Assembly: GCA_026545225.1 (NCBI GenBank) | Contig: CM048845.1 | Coordinates: 108,078,533 to 108,142,532, forward strand | Origin: Cornus controversa | Lineage: Eukaryota; Streptophyta; Magnoliopsida; Cornales; Cornaceae | Reading direction: 5' to 3' | DNA: 64,000 nt | Part shown: one piece after another, positions 27,335 to 41,200 of the stretch | Numbering within the stretch: position 1 is the first letter of the stretch | Layout of the letters: each line of letters starts with the position of its first letter | Translations under genes and position numbers: made by a program | Notes under the pieces: generated by a model | Told to the model about the DNA's origin: nothing | What the model saw: only the letters and a program-made list of their open reading frames with translations | The model's database searches: none

Positions 27335-28137
27335 TACCACATACATCAGATGGATATAAAAATTTAGGTTTATCAATTCTGTTTAGATTTTTTTTTTCTT
27401 CTCCTACAAGTGTGGGCCTGACATAGGCAAATAACTGCAATAAGGATACTGGCCCCATAACAAAAGGAATTACAATAGCATGGCCCAAAGACACGCTAGA
27501 AAGCGAAAAGTATTAGCCCAACAAAAGAAATGAGTCCAAATGCATTTCAAATGAAATAGCCGTTATGAAGACCATAGGGGATCTATCTCAATGGAATTAT
27601 TACATTTTAAGAAGAAAAAAGAAGCCTTGTTCCTTCTTTATTTTTATTGGTTCCTTTAAATTATATTGATTTTTACAACAATGTGAAAATGATAAAACAT
27701 ATCAACAATATACTTAAAAAGAGAATGAAAAATGGTCATAGTTATATAAATCAAATCCGCTATGCTACTTTGCGGCCACTATATTCCATGTTATGGTTGT
27801 ATTAATTAATTATAATTTATAGAGAACGGAGAGTTGGAGTCAGTAGCAAGATGCTAAGGGTGTGTTTGGTTTGGTTTTAGGCACTTTTATTTATTTATTA
27901 TTATTTATAAAAAAATTTAAAAATTAGAAAACAATCTTTAAAGAATTAAAATAAAAGTGTGTTACTACAAGTCAAAGTTGCGAGAGAATTCACCCTATTC
28001 TATACCAATTTCAAGAAACAGTATTTTTCTAAATTTTCTAAAATATGCTTTAGACTTTTCTTATTCCATTACATCTTTAAAATAATTCTTTAATGCATTC
28101 AATTATTATGTACACCAGACAAACAAATTGAGCCATG
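27335..28137. other. Spacer between duplicated blocks
   Basis: No coding or RNA gene recognised. AT-rich, with GTGTGTTTGGTTTGG at about 27862, a motif common at transposon ends, though no matching partner was found. Block B begins at 28138. Confidence 0.5.
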
Positions 28138-30150
28138 GACTGTAAAAAAAGTTAGAACTTCTCATACGCATGAGTTTCAAATAGGGAAAAAAAAAATATG
28201 GTCATATCATTTAACCAAATTTTAGGCACAAGTCTAACTATCATGAAGAAGCTTTGTCTTCCGCCAATTTGTAGCCCAACAATTTTGGGACTATTTCGTT
28301 TAGTTTTGAGAACAATTTTCTGTTTTTAGATAATTGAAAAAATTATAAACTTCTGAAAATTATTTTATGAAAACTTAATTAAGAGAATTTTTGTTTTCAC
28401 ATAATTTTCTAAAATCAATTATCCCTTTTTCGATCTTGAAAATATATTTTTAAAAAATAACTAAACATGCCACATTTCCAACTTTCAGAAATAAATTCTA
28501 TAACAATTAGAACTCTATGTTAATTAAACTAATACCAACATTGTACATATGTTTGATAAGTCAATTTCTTAATTCTGAGTAGAGTAAACGTTTATCCAAT
28601 TAAGTGTGTTTGATAACGCAATTTGAATATCACTCAAAATGATAAACATTACTTAAATGAGATAAAATTTTAAGTGACAAGATATCACTTAACACTGAAT
28701 ACTACTGAACACACACAGAAAATTTAAAAAGATATCAAAATATATATTTTTTAATTACAACTTAAGAACTTCAGCACTTAAAATTCAATATTTAAAATTT
28801 TCAGTACTTAGTTTTATTTTTATCAAACAGCACCTAACTACAATATATAACAAAAGAAAAGAGAAATCAAGTATCAGCCAAAGAAGAAAGAAAGAAAAGA
28901 ATAAGGAAAATAAAAGAAAAATTGTAGTTGGACTCTATGGGACACTTTTTGTTTCAATAATGTATTTTATTTTCTGTTAAATTCATCAACTAGTGTTATG
29001 TGATGGATTTAAAATATGATTTAGTGAATGTTTAAATTGGTGATATTTGAAGGTTTGATATATAATAACTTCATGAAAAGATCTCATGTTTATATTCATG
29101 ATTTACGAAATTATCATAAAATTTGAGAAATTGTGAGTAATTGTTAATTAGAGAGCTGTCAGGACCACATGCATATTTGAATTGTGCTACACGCCTAAGA
29201 TAATTTAAAATTCTGATTTGTGTGCTCTTTAGTATATTCAATGTGTTAATTTTGCATGTCTCCGTTGACATATTGTTCTTATTGAAAGAATTGTGGTTAT
29301 TGTATATTTGTGATATTATAATTATATTAATTGTTACAATATAGACAATGTATGTATCATGCCTGACAAGAAATAAAATTGGAAGGGTATTTTGAAATTT
29401 TGTGTAGAGATTGGGTCCAATTTTGATTGGTTTTTTTTATTCATTATTTTTGTCATAAATGCATTTTAAATGATGTTTAGCGTGTTATAAATATGAGAAA
29501 CATATTTAGGAACTTGTTTAGAGGTTCTGGAAAGTTCGAAGTGTTTAGGTAAATTTGAGAATTTTGAGTTATCGGAGCCCGAAACGCGAGTCGGGTGGGT
29601 TCAGGAATCCGATTTTTTTTAAAAAAAATATTAATTTTTGGTTTTAAACCAATGAAATTTTTAAAGAATTAAGGAAGTGATTTCGGAGTTGTAGTCGCTT
29701 TTGAAATCGAAAACGGAGGTCGGGAGTTACAGAGAATCACTTATTCTCTCTTGACCAAACTCACGCCCAGCCTTCTCTCTTCTTTCCCACTTCATCTCTC
29801 TTCCTTCTCTTTTCATTTCAATAGATTAAGGCTTGGATTCGAAGGTTCTTGGAATGAAAACTTGTAACACGGGTCAAGAGTTTCGGTTTGAATCGAACAA
29901 TCTTGGATTTCGAAAAGGTAGAACTTGGTGGAGCTCTTGAGGATTAGCTAGAAATTATTCAAATTTGAGGTAGGGGTGTTTCCTCCTTCTTAGTCATCAA
30001 TTTTAGGGTTTCAGTGAATTTGGGGAGGTTTTGATTGAGTTGGCATGTATGAGAGAAATTGGTGGAGCTGTGGTATTGTGTATTTCACTCTTTTTTTATG
30101 ATTCTTACATGCTAGTATGGTGTATATTAAGATATATATGATGTATTGAG

Positions 30151-30205
<55 letters not shown>

Positions 30206-31074
30206 TATGCATGAAATGAGAGCATGTTGTGGTATATTGTGGAATGTATGCATATATGAAATGTATGGCTAGCTTGGAGCATATATGTGGCTATATAGAG
30301 AATGTGTAGTGAAAATGCATGCTAGAATTAATTATAGCAAATATGTGTATTGAAAAAGCATGAACATTGTATGCTATGTGATATATATGCTTGATATGCA
30401 TATATGAGTAATTGTTGAAGAATTGGGTAAGTGGGCCGTGCATGGGGTTTGGAGTTGTCCAATCATGTCACGGAAGTGGTAAAATTATCCACTAGGGTAT
30501 AACCATCGGAGTTGCCCATCATATCAAAGCTAAGGCCTAGAATTCGGAGTTGTTCATAACCTTGTGAACGTCGGAATTGCCCACTCACATCTGGCAAAAC
30601 AAATACATTGTCGGGGTTGTATGATTCTTCGGAGTTGTCCAAATCATCTAGGTGTTATTGGAGTTGTCCAAGGTCACATGATCGTCAGAATTAACCAATC
30701 ATCTTTACGTATCGAATTATAACCGAAAAGATGTAATATCTTGTTGCTTATGTGTTTAAACAGTTAAGCATGACGTGTTGATAAAGTGCATTGTGTTGAC
30801 TTGACTTGAGAGTATTGAATATGCTATGTAGTGTAGCGACATACATATCATGTAGGTGTCGATGCTTAGGTGGATTGGGACATTCCTACTGAGCTTGTTA
30901 ATTTACTCACCTCTTTTCCTTCAAACCTTTTTATAGAGAAGGTACCGATGACGAATGGGACTTGAGTATCACAGTAACATTGTAGATGGGTATCACAATA
31001 ACATTGTAGTTTTTCTATTAACGAAGACTAGCTATATTAGCCTAAGGAAATCAAATTTGAAGTTTAATTTTCAG
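28138..31074. other. Non-coding leader of block B
   Basis: Near-identical to 1664-4578, with scattered substitutions and short indels. A (TA)n(TG)n microsatellite at about 30151-30203 is much expanded relative to 3687-3702. No gene. Confidence 0.5.
30441..30703. repeat. Array of small hairpins (copy B)
   Basis: Same array as 3931-4193. The unit with stem atgatt/aatcat is intact and keeps the core TCGGAGTTGTCCA. In others one stem arm has mutated: tgtgaa against ctcaca, catgat against atcatc, tataac against atcata. A two-base-loop stem around TTATCCAC (30477 region) is also shared. Confidence 0.65.
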
Positions 31075-31676
<602 letters not shown>

Positions 31677-32694
31677 TGAAGCCAAGAACTTCCAAGATTT
31701 TAGATTTTAAACCATATTAAGTAGTAGTAATTAATTTGATTTTGTTTTTGTAATTGCACATGGTAATTAACAGGCACAGAATTGTGTGGGATTGGTGCAT
31801 CTGGAGCTCTATTATTATTGTGTAATTTCTTTCTTTCTTTCTTTCTAAGTCCTGTTTCACCATTATTATGTAGTTTCTTTCTTTCTAAGTCCTGATTCAA
31901 TCCTGATCGTCACTGTAATTATCACTCAATTTTTAGAATAGTCCACACAAGTGCTCTACTAAATTGCACTTGAGTGTGAGAGGTATAAAAATTCAAGTTA
32001 ATCTCTAAATTCTATTTTTTTTATTGTTTTGGTAATTTTCTATTTCTTATTTACCTGGGCCGATTCGGCCTAGCAGCTCAGTCCATAAATGGTTTTTGAG
32101 CGACTCGGGTGCACCGTAGGTCGAGCCCACAAAATAACTCTCTCGAAAATGCATTCCCGTCAATTCGTTTCCTTCGTCTTCCTTGCCTTTGCCATCTACT
32201 CTCCTTTGCAGGTACAAGTCTCTTAACATCCAAACTCCAACTCCAAACCCTACTACGATAACTTTCCCAAATTTAATTGTCTTTCTGTCTCAGGCTTTCG
32301 CACAGGAACACTCGGCAAAACCTCTCCATGATCACACCTTCAAACCCTCGTCGCCATTTTCACTGGCCCTCGAAACCCTTCAAAAATAAATCGGGCAAGT
32401 CCATATGCAATATTATGAGATATATATATATATATATCTATACAGTTTCTCAGCAACCAAACAGAGTCTAAGTTTTTGTTTAATTTCCGTATTCAGCTAT
32501 AACTTTCAGAGCAATGGTCTTCTTCGACATGCGATGACTCACCCTTCGTTCTCGGAAGAGAACAACAAAGCTTTTGAGCATTTTATGGGCAAACATGATC
32601 GACACTTCCATCGCGCTCCGATCACTCGATAAAGACGTTGAAGTCTCTCCGAAAGATCTCAACCGTCAGATAGCGGAGATATCGAAAGTGGAAT

Positions 32695-35378
32695 TGTAAT
32701 GACCCAAATTTTTAATTAAGAAAATAAATTTCTTATATAGGGGTAGCATGGTAAAAACCCTTTTTAAAATAAATTTATGTGATTTTTTAATCAGGGGATA
32801 ACTTATTCTATAACAGAATAAGTTATTCTAATGTGGGTTACTAAATAACTGTGGTGTGAGAAATATTATATAAAAAATAATAAGATTGTAATTAGGGTTT
32901 TACGTTGATAGTTTCAAGTTAAGGAGGAAGAAGGAGCAAAGGAGGAAGAAAGAGAAGAATAACGGGAGACAACGAGGGGAATTAATCATCTCTCAACTGT
33001 AAGTTTTATTCTATCTTACCATGTTTTGGTAATATTTATTATTTTAATTAAATTTAATGAAGTCTTTAGGCGGGATATGATTTGCATGAGTGAAGGAATT
33101 TTGTTAGTTTATTGATCAGAGATGCAATTGATTGAAAAGTGGGAATGAATTTTGGAATACCTTTTATAGTTGGTCAAGTCTAAGTTTAGTGTAATGGTGA
33201 TGTGTGAACAGTGAGTAAACATCACTGAATATACATATATGTGAATAATATATGCGTATAGGGATATGTGTATATATATATCTTGTGAAGGAAATTTGAG
33301 AAACCAAGATTCATCTTTGGGGGTTACAGAAGGATTTCTGGACTAGGTAATTTCATGAGATTCAAAGTAAGGATATTCAGTCAAATACAGATGTAGATAT
33401 ATATAAGGGTGCGTTATATACGATTATATATGGAATCTATCATTGTTGGGGAAAGTTGAGACTCACTATTTTAATTGATAAATACAATTAATTCTTACCC
33501 TTGTAATATGTTTAATTGTGTTAATTTGGTATGATTGGGCTGTTTACATGGAAACCCAGAAATTTCACAGCTTGGGGGTTGTGGATACAAGCTATGGAAG
33601 TTGGAAAGTTTTGGATCATTAGATGGGTTAGATCATAAGGTTGAGATTGGTGTAGGATTTGGGGTTGAATGGTGGTCGGAAAGGGCCGATTAAGGTGCTG
33701 AAAAAGGTGGTCAACGGGCTGGGCGTGAGAAACAGGATTGGTGCGTGAAAAGTGAGTGGAGAAGATGATGAATAGGGAATGTAAGGGCCCACGCGCGCCG
33801 CCGGCGATTAAGGATCATGGGCTCTGTTTCGGTGACGGTAAGGGACCAGAAAAAGGTTGGGCCGGTCCCACTCGCCAAGCCCAACCTCTGGGTCCAGTCT
33901 CGGACCCACCCGGAATATAAAAATAATTTTTTTATATTTTTAAAATGATTTAAAATGTGAAAAATTAGAAAAAAAATGCTTAAAAAATACCGATAAATGT
34001 CAGAAAATTTCCGAAAAATTAAATTAGTCTTTTAAGGGCAGAATATGATTGGATTATAGGTTTGGGCTAGATTTAGTCACATTAGTTAGTTCATCTGGTT
34101 AGAAAAGTAGGTATTTAAGCACGAAAACAGAGAGTACGAATTATCTATAAATAGTTAAATTTTGAAATTTTACCAGTAGCTAAGATTGATAGGTTGGCAC
34201 ATTTTTAGATATAATACTCTCTCTATATTAGATTCATAGATTAAAAATAGAATTTAAGATTGTATAGGACACGCGTGCATAGGAGAGTGTGTGTGTGTGT
34301 GTGTGTGAGTGTGGGTGGGTGTGGGTGTGAGTGTGACTGTGTGTGTGTGGTTGATGGAGGTGGTTGAAATTATTGGAGTGTGTATATGTCCCTCCAGCGT
34401 GGAATTGCGGGTCCCTCTGGTACAGAGTGTGTGTCCCTCCACATGACTCATATTTTCATGGAGTGTGTGTATGTCCCTCCAATGTGGAGTTGCGAGTCCC
34501 TCTGGCACAGAGTGTGTCCCTCCACAATTAATTATTATTACTATGAAATGCGGGTCCCTCCGATGTGGAGTGTGTGCCCCTCCATACTGTTTGTGTGGTG
34601 TGGTGTGTGTTCTTTCAGTTTGGAGCGGGTGTGTGACCCTCCACATCACTTATCTTACAATTTGAACAGTTTCTTATTTATTATCTCTTAGGTAGAACTT
34701 GAGTTGTAATGTTGTTTCTCCATACTGCAGGATATATTGTATATGGTAGTCTTTTGTGAAGAGTATGTTATGAATATAGAATTAACAGAACTTGGATTAA
34801 TTAAATAAATTGAGTTGGCAAGAGGTGGAACTTGAATAATCAGTTAGTTTTGTTAAGTAATATAGGACGTTAACAATACTCTCTATCTTTTTCATAAGCT
34901 AATGTACCGAATGATTAATTATAGTAATTAATTCACTTTACTAGCTGCTGAAGTATAGTGGTTATTGTTGGTTAGTTAGAACATTACTTACTGGGCTTTA
35001 AAGCTCACCCCTTATTTTTCTCCCACATTTCAGGTGTGTGAAACCAGCATCTACAGCATAAAGGAGGATGATTTCACTTGAGGATTGGGCTGGTGGAACC
35101 TAGTTACAATATTCTTTTATTTCAATTTTGAGACAACATTTGTTATAGGGATTGTTTAGATGATAACTTTGATTTTGGGTTGTATTTAATTTTTTTGGAT
35201 AGCAGTTGGTTACGTAATATGAATTAATGGTTATGGTTTGATCTCTTTTATATGAGAATAATTTGAGAACAGGTTGTGCTAGGATATTTGTAATCCTTGG
35301 GTGAATTGTGGAATTAAGTCAACCACGGGTTGAGTGAAAGGGCAGGAATACCCTAACCTCAACTTGGGGGCTGTGACA
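32695..35378. mobile_element. Solo LTR, 2684 bp, inserted in an exon
   Basis: Begins TGTAATGACCC and ends GGGGGCTGTGACA, that is TG...CA. The 5-bp duplication GGAAT lies at 32690-32694 and 35379-35383. Removing the element plus one duplication restores an in-frame junction in the NFD2-like exon. There are no gag/pol frames and no second LTR, so this is a solo LTR left by LTR-LTR recombination. It contains (GT)n at about 34287-34350, the stem-loop set at 34374-34643, and AAAGCTCACCCCTTATTTTT near 35000, a motif common in Ty3/gypsy-type plant LTRs; the lineage is not proven. Confidence 0.87.
34374..34643. repeat. TGGAG/CTCCA stem-loop repeats inside the solo LTR
   Basis: Four units with stem TGGAG...CTCCA at 34374-34396, 34459-34481, 34566-34584 and 34621-34643. 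Loops are GT-rich (GTGTGTATATGTCC type). Related half-units with GTCCCTCTGG lie between them. A GT-rich microsatellite precedes the set. Confidence 0.6.
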
Positions 35379-35590
35379 GGAATCATCGTGTGTCGTTGAT
35401 GGAATGCGGTTAGGGTTGCAGAGGATTGTTAGGGTTTCTCTGAAGACCAATTCGACCGCTCCGGCGTTAGTCTGCGGCACTTTCCGAGCCATATTCGGGG
35501 CCATTGCAGTCGATACCGGAAAGTCTGATGATGCCGGAAGTGTTTTCTGGTGTTCATGGTGGTGATGTTGGACGAGCTTTCACACTGTAA

Positions 35591-36977
35591 ATGGAGATTT
35601 ATAGGTACTGTATTGCTATCTTACGGTTTGGATTTTATTACTAAGTGCATTGATATCTGCTTGTGTTAGTTTCTTGTTCTTGATTTGTCTATATTGAACT
35701 CATGTTTTTAGGTTTTCATCTGAATCACATTAAAACTGCATTATTTGTCTATATTAAAACTGCATTTTGCTTGGTAGTGTGTTTAATGATTATCTTATTA
35801 TGTGCCATTGTTGTGTGCGCGAAGTCAAAATTTATGTTTGCTGGAAAAGAGGTCCTGCTATAATCTTTTGAAGGAAGGTGTTGTAAATGGTTTCTAATGG
35901 TTTGATTCTGATGGGAAAAATTGGTAAAATGTTTGGAAAATGTGATATATCAGTAGAATACCTTTGATGATCAACATAATTTTAGCAAAATCAAGAATGA
36001 CTGAATCAGTAATGCTACATATTATATTTGCATTGATTTTACCGTATTCTGCAGTCGCGCACACAGCCAAATCCAATGGTTAGGGCTAAGATAGATTTCA
36101 AACAATTAGTAAAATGGTTTGCTTGTATAAAACTTGTCATCTTGAGAGTAGCGGGCAACAAGGCAAGAGGCATCAGCAGTTTTAGGGGAGATCAGGTAAA
36201 TTTCAGAAACACAGGGGAGTTATTGAGAAGATCTCTTTATCTAGATTGGTCGTCCTAACACCATCTCTTTCCAATTGTACACCGTATTTTTTTCTTAAAT
36301 TTAAGTTTTTAAGTCATTTTTAGAGAAGCTTTCTATTTATGCCCAGCTTTGTAGGAAGAAAGAAAAATGAATGGAAGGGAGGGAAGAAGAGTGAGATAAG
36401 AGATATCCCTACAGAAGAGATAGTATTCTTCTATATTTTTATTTGGTTGAATATAAGAGAAAGGAATACGAGATAATATCATATTTTGTTCTTAAAGAGA
36501 GAGAGAACGAGAGAGTTTTAATCATAAATATTAAATTTCAAAGTAGACTCCCCCAAATTCCAAGTTGATGACAGTAAGAACCTATCGCTTGCACATTACC
36601 AGATCATAGTTACCCAACAAACGGCTCCAAACATTAAAATTACAACAATACCCTTACCTTCGGGTTAGCACTTAGTAGGCAGAAGCCAGATTCATATTCC
36701 CGGTACTGACAGATTGTCAGTCATCACTTAATGAATTACATTGAACTAACCTAACGGGCTTCGTCAAGAAAATCATTTCGCCACCGGCATTTCCCAGTCA
36801 CCTGTTACCCCTCCCCCCCTATTTCCGTTAAGCCCTTCCCTTCGTACTGTACTACTACTATATACGACGCTTCTCTCTCTCATCCTCCGTCGGTATTTCA
36901 CAGAGAGAGAGAGAGAGAGTGTTGTTTATATTTCAGAGGGGGAGAGAGAGAGAGAGATGTGTTTATGAAACCTCATC
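35591..36977. other. Intergenic, block B
   Basis: 35651-35745 matches 5363-5455 of block A, and the rest (35761-37271) has no counterpart there. 36360-36540 is purine-rich and 36895-36957 is (GA)n. Two frames of about 60 codons (35894-36258) resemble nothing I recognise. Confidence 0.45.
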
Positions 36978-37301
36978 TCTAATAGTTGCTGCTTCTGCAT
37001 ACCATGCTTGGGTTCCCATCGGTCGCGAACCGTTGGATTGAACTGGTGGCAGAAGATACGGACGGCGGAGGACGAGAAGGGGTGGTGGACCCGGGGGATC
37101 AGCGCCGTGAAGAAGTTTCGTGAGAGGTCGGAGATCGTCGCCGGACCCAAGTGGAAGACCTTCATACGGCGGTTCAATCGGAACAAAAGCGGAGGAAGTA
37201 GGCACGTGAAATTCCAGTACGATCCTCTGAGTTATGCGCTTAATTTCGATGAAGTACCGGGGCAGAACGATAATTATGCAATACTTTGTTTATCGAAGTA
37301 A
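36978..37301 (+). pseudogene. Truncated small plant protein of unknown function
   Basis: One frame (from about 37032) reads LNWWQKIRTAEDEKGWWTRG, AVKKFRERSEIVAGPKWKTF and KFQYDPLSYALNFDE. This looks like a family of short uncharacterised plant proteins that end soon after YDPLSYALNFDE; I cannot name a function. A second frame just upstream (about 36978-37035) reads SLIVAASAYHAWVPIGRE, suggesting a frameshift between two halves. After PGQND the sequence switches at 37272 to the 3' flank of the LRR-RLP B block, so the last residues (NYAILCLSK) are foreign. No ATG is in frame with the conserved part. Confidence 0.5.
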
Positions 37302-37474
37302 AATAAATAAATGACAATTATAAGATGTTATTTCTTTGCAAGTTGCAACCGTGATGTAAATAATCTTTCAATTTGAGAAATTCTGCAATATTTTGTTACT
37401 TTTGTACTTTGATATTGCAAATTTTATTCACATCATAGGAAAGTTAATAAATGGAGGAGAAATATTAGGTAGAA

Positions 37475-37964
37475 GATCTGATTTTATTAAAATACTTTCT
37501 CGAATATCTGATTGCGAATCTGTTACTTAAAAGACTAAAAAGTCAAAAAAAATTCAGGCTAAAAGGTCAATTGGATAAGACTAATCTCATTGGCTAATAA
37601 AATTTAAACATTAATCTTACTTAAGAAAAACATCTTGTTCACCTCAAGCTCAAGGTAGCAGTAATTATTAAGTACTCCAAAAATTTTATATTGAAAAGAA
37701 TTTTACCAATAGGAAATTTGTATTTTATACTATTTTAAGAGATAATATAAAATAGAGAGTTACTAGTGGTAGTAGTATTCAATAATAATTTCATCAATAA
37801 TAAATTTCTATTTCATACTATTTTAAGAGATAATATGAAATAAAAAGTTTCAGTAATATTTAATAGTTTATTTTTCTTTTGAAAAAAGTTTCAAAGCCCC
37901 CCAAAAAAGAAAGAAATCAGACTCGTAATCTGACTTTTGAGAAAGTATTAAAAAAATCAGATTT
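37475..37964. mobile_element. MITE-like element downstream of LRR-RLP B
   Basis: Counterpart of 7074-7494, with the same long TIRs (GATCTGATTTTATTAAAA start). About 60 bp differ in the left interior (37612-37690), where B has sequence with AACATCTTGTTCACCTC that A lacks. Confidence 0.6.
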
Positions 37965-38216
37965 TTTTTCCTTCCTATTTAGTTTCTTGCAAGCAATTTT
38001 GTTGATATATTGTTTTACTTGTACTTCATTGCTTTTATTGAATTATGTTTTAACATTTCAATTTTATTGTTGTTGTTGTTTAATAAGAGTTCGCTTTACA
38101 GGAAAATGCAAGCAAATATAATTTAAATATCATTAATCTAATCAACTTTGGCATAATAAAATTACAACTTAATCTACAAGTGAATGATGATCACCACTCC
38201 ATTAAAACAAGTACAA

Positions 38217-41200
38217 CTATGTACAAATACCTATAAGAACACATAATTTATTCCACATTCTATCCATCAACTGAAAACATACAATTCTCCATGACCTTTT
38301 GAATAGTATAGGACCAAATACGCCCCAAAATCCCACAATAAACCCAAATGTCATGCTCACAAAAAACCATTCCACTTCAAATTCATCACTTTCATTGCCA
38401 CCTTTGTTCCTAACTATAGGTTTTACGTCATTTACGCTGCAATTGTGAACAAGTGGAGGTCCACATAGACCATTGCCAATGAAGCTTGATGCATTGAAAC
38501 TTTGGAGCTGGGTGCTTAATGGTATTTCTCCAGTCAAATTGTTATAGGACAAGTTCAAGTGACTTAAGAATGTCAAACTTGTCATGCTCGAGGGGATTCC
38601 ACCAGTAAGATGGTTTGAAGAGAAATCCATAGACTCTAATAATCCCATAGAACCTATGTTTTCAGGAATCTTTCCCGTCAAAATATTATGTGACAAATTT
38701 AACGATCGAAGCCCGAGAAGAAGTGTCAATTCTTTGGGAATCTCTCCTGATAAATTGTTGTCTGAAAGGTCCATGCTCGTTACGAGTTGAAGAATGGTGC
38801 TATATCCAAGCACTTTTCCTTTCATCACCAGAACTGCATTCTCCGCAAAGCCTTTAAAAAGGTCTCCAATGGTAGCATTAGAGCTATATAACATCTGGTC
38901 ACTTGAGTTTTGCTTTATGCTCATGGCACTTAGATTCATGAAACAACTTGGTATGCTTCCCCATAAATCGTTATGTGCAAGATCCAAGATTTGAAGTGAA
39001 ACGAGTGCACAAAGTTCTTCTGGAATGTCACTGTGGAACTTATTTGACCGCATGATAAGGATCTTGAGATTCACAAAACTCTCTCCCATCCATGCGGGTA
39101 TGCTTCCTGAAATTTTGTTTTCACCCAAGTCCATAGCCGTTAACCCTATACAATTTTGTAATGAGAAAGGCAGTTCTCCAAAAAGGCTATTGTTACGCAA
39201 ATGCAACGATTTGAGGTGACTTAGAGATCCCATGGAGCTTGGAATTTTCCCAGTTAGATTGTTGTTTCCTAAATTTAGGAATTCAAGTCGATGCCAGCTC
39301 ATCCAACAATCGGGAATTTCTCCTGATAAAAGATTTCCCTCGAGACTCAGCAGTTGCGAATCCTTTGGTTGATCAATATTATAGCACAGGAAGTGGGACA
39401 TAGACCCTGAAAATGAATTGCTAGAAAGATCGACTATAACCACTTTTGAGGATATACGGGGTAATGTACCTATGAATTGGTTAGAACGTAGATCAAGCAT
39501 TCTAGAAGTAGAAAAAATTAAAGGCGTATCAACAATCTCACCATAGATATGGTTGAGAGAGAGATTTAAAAGGTAAACATTGGAAGATAAGTTCCAAAAC
39601 CAATTGGGAAGGACATCTGAAATTCCATTATTAGCTAAATCCAGAATCGCTAAATTCTTTTGTGTCTGAAGCCATGGGGGAAATTGTGGCCCCAATTGGC
39701 ATGAGGCTAATGATAGCATATCAAGGTGAAATGGAGGAACCCACGTTGGACCAACTTGGAAGACCAAATGATTTCTAGCGCAACCGAATTCTCTTAATCT
39801 TGTGAGGTTGGCAAAGTGAACTTCAGATATAACACCTTGTAATGAATTTCGAGACAGCCAGAGTACTTCTAGCTTTGCAAGTTGTCCAAGAGTTTCAGGA
39901 ACAGATCCGCTCAAGTTATTAACAGAAAGATCTAAATATTTCAGAGATGGTAATCCTACTAAAGACTCGGGAATGTGACCAGAAAGATAATTATTAGAAA
40001 TATCCAAATATTGCAAGGTCAATAATTCCCCCAAAGACAGTGGAATGTGACCGAAAAGGAAACAAGTATAAAGCATGAGGGATGCCAGAGATTTAGATTT
40101 CGCAAGTTGATGAGTAACATCGGAAAAATTGCCAAAAAGTTGAGTCTCCGATAAATCTAGAGTTTTCAATCCATCTAAAATGCATTTGGAGAAAATATTG
40201 AAAACTTGTGATACATTGCCACCAATGCTGGTACCTGACAAGTTAATTTCATTCAAGTTGCAAAGATTTTCAAAAGATGTAGGCAATTTTCCCGCAAGAT
40301 AATTAAATGAGAAGTCAAGCATAACGACAGAAGTCAAGTTTCCAATTGCACTAGAGATCACACCTTGCAAGTCATTGTATGACAGGTCAAGGTATTCAAG
40401 ATGACTAAAACTATACAGCCAGTCGGGTATGATAGAATTGAACGAATTGCCGGACAGAACAAGATTGCTAAGAAGAGTCATGTTTCGAAGACCAGTAGGG
40501 ATAGGCCCATGAAATTCACAAACTTGAAGATTAAGAGTATGGAGACCATTGAGACCGATTAGCAACCAATTGGGGATCGAAGATTGAAAGTAGTTGAAGG
40601 AAAGATCAAGGCTGGCAAGAGAAGTGAAGTTAACAACAGGTAAAATAGGAAAGTGATCAAGACCGCAACCAGACAAGCGTAACTCTATCAAAGAAGGGAG
40701 CATGTTTGTCACCTGAAGCCAGTCAGATGCTGTGGTAAGGTTGACATAACTCAAATCAATATGCTGCAGCAAGGAATGACCATAAAGCCATTGGAGATTC
40801 TCAACAAAACCACCACCACGAAGTTTGAGATAACGCAAACTTGAAAGATTTCCAATTTGATGAGGAATTTGTCCCTCGAAATATCCAGCAACATCAAGAT
40901 ATTGCAAACTCGAGAGGCTGCCGATTTGATGAGGGATCACTCCCCCAAATCCTGCATAGGAGAGGTTAAGATATCTTAAGCTCCCAAAGGAACCAATGAA
41001 GCTTGGAATTGGAATTCCCCCGAAATCGTTGTTGCTCAGGTCAAAGTGAGTTAGCTGCTTCAAATTGAGCAAGGAAGGATTGACTTTACCACCTAACCTG
41101 GATCTCACATAAGAATCACATTCAGCAGAATTTGTGCAATCTGCGAGTGGATTTTGAAGGTGAAGTTCCTTGACATTACCAGTTAAGTTGTCACAGACAA

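Larger units (their letters stand above)
32149..35590 (+). pseudogene. NFD2-like RNase III-domain protein, disrupted
   Basis: Resembles plant NUCLEAR FUSION DEFECTIVE 2, a small RNase III-domain protein. Exon 1 (32149-32211) encodes a signal-like MHSRQFVSFVFLAFAIYSPLQ in split form. Exon 2 (32294-32394) has PFSLALETLQK, then TAA where Gln is expected, then IG. Exon 3 starts at 32497 with YNFQSNGLLRHAMTHPSFSE and NNKAF. An extra g after GCTTTT (about 32574) shifts the frame; the other frame continues MIDTSIALRSLDKDVEVSPK to EISKVE. A solo LTR then splits the exon at 32695. Coding sequence resumes at 35379 with SSCVVDGMRLGLQRIV, ALVCGTFRAIFGAIAVDTG and a further frame change after VFW (about 35550), ending VHGGDVGRAFTL and stop at 35588. 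Exon 2 uses a GC donor. Family assignment is from memory of the protein and should be checked. Confidence 0.7.
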
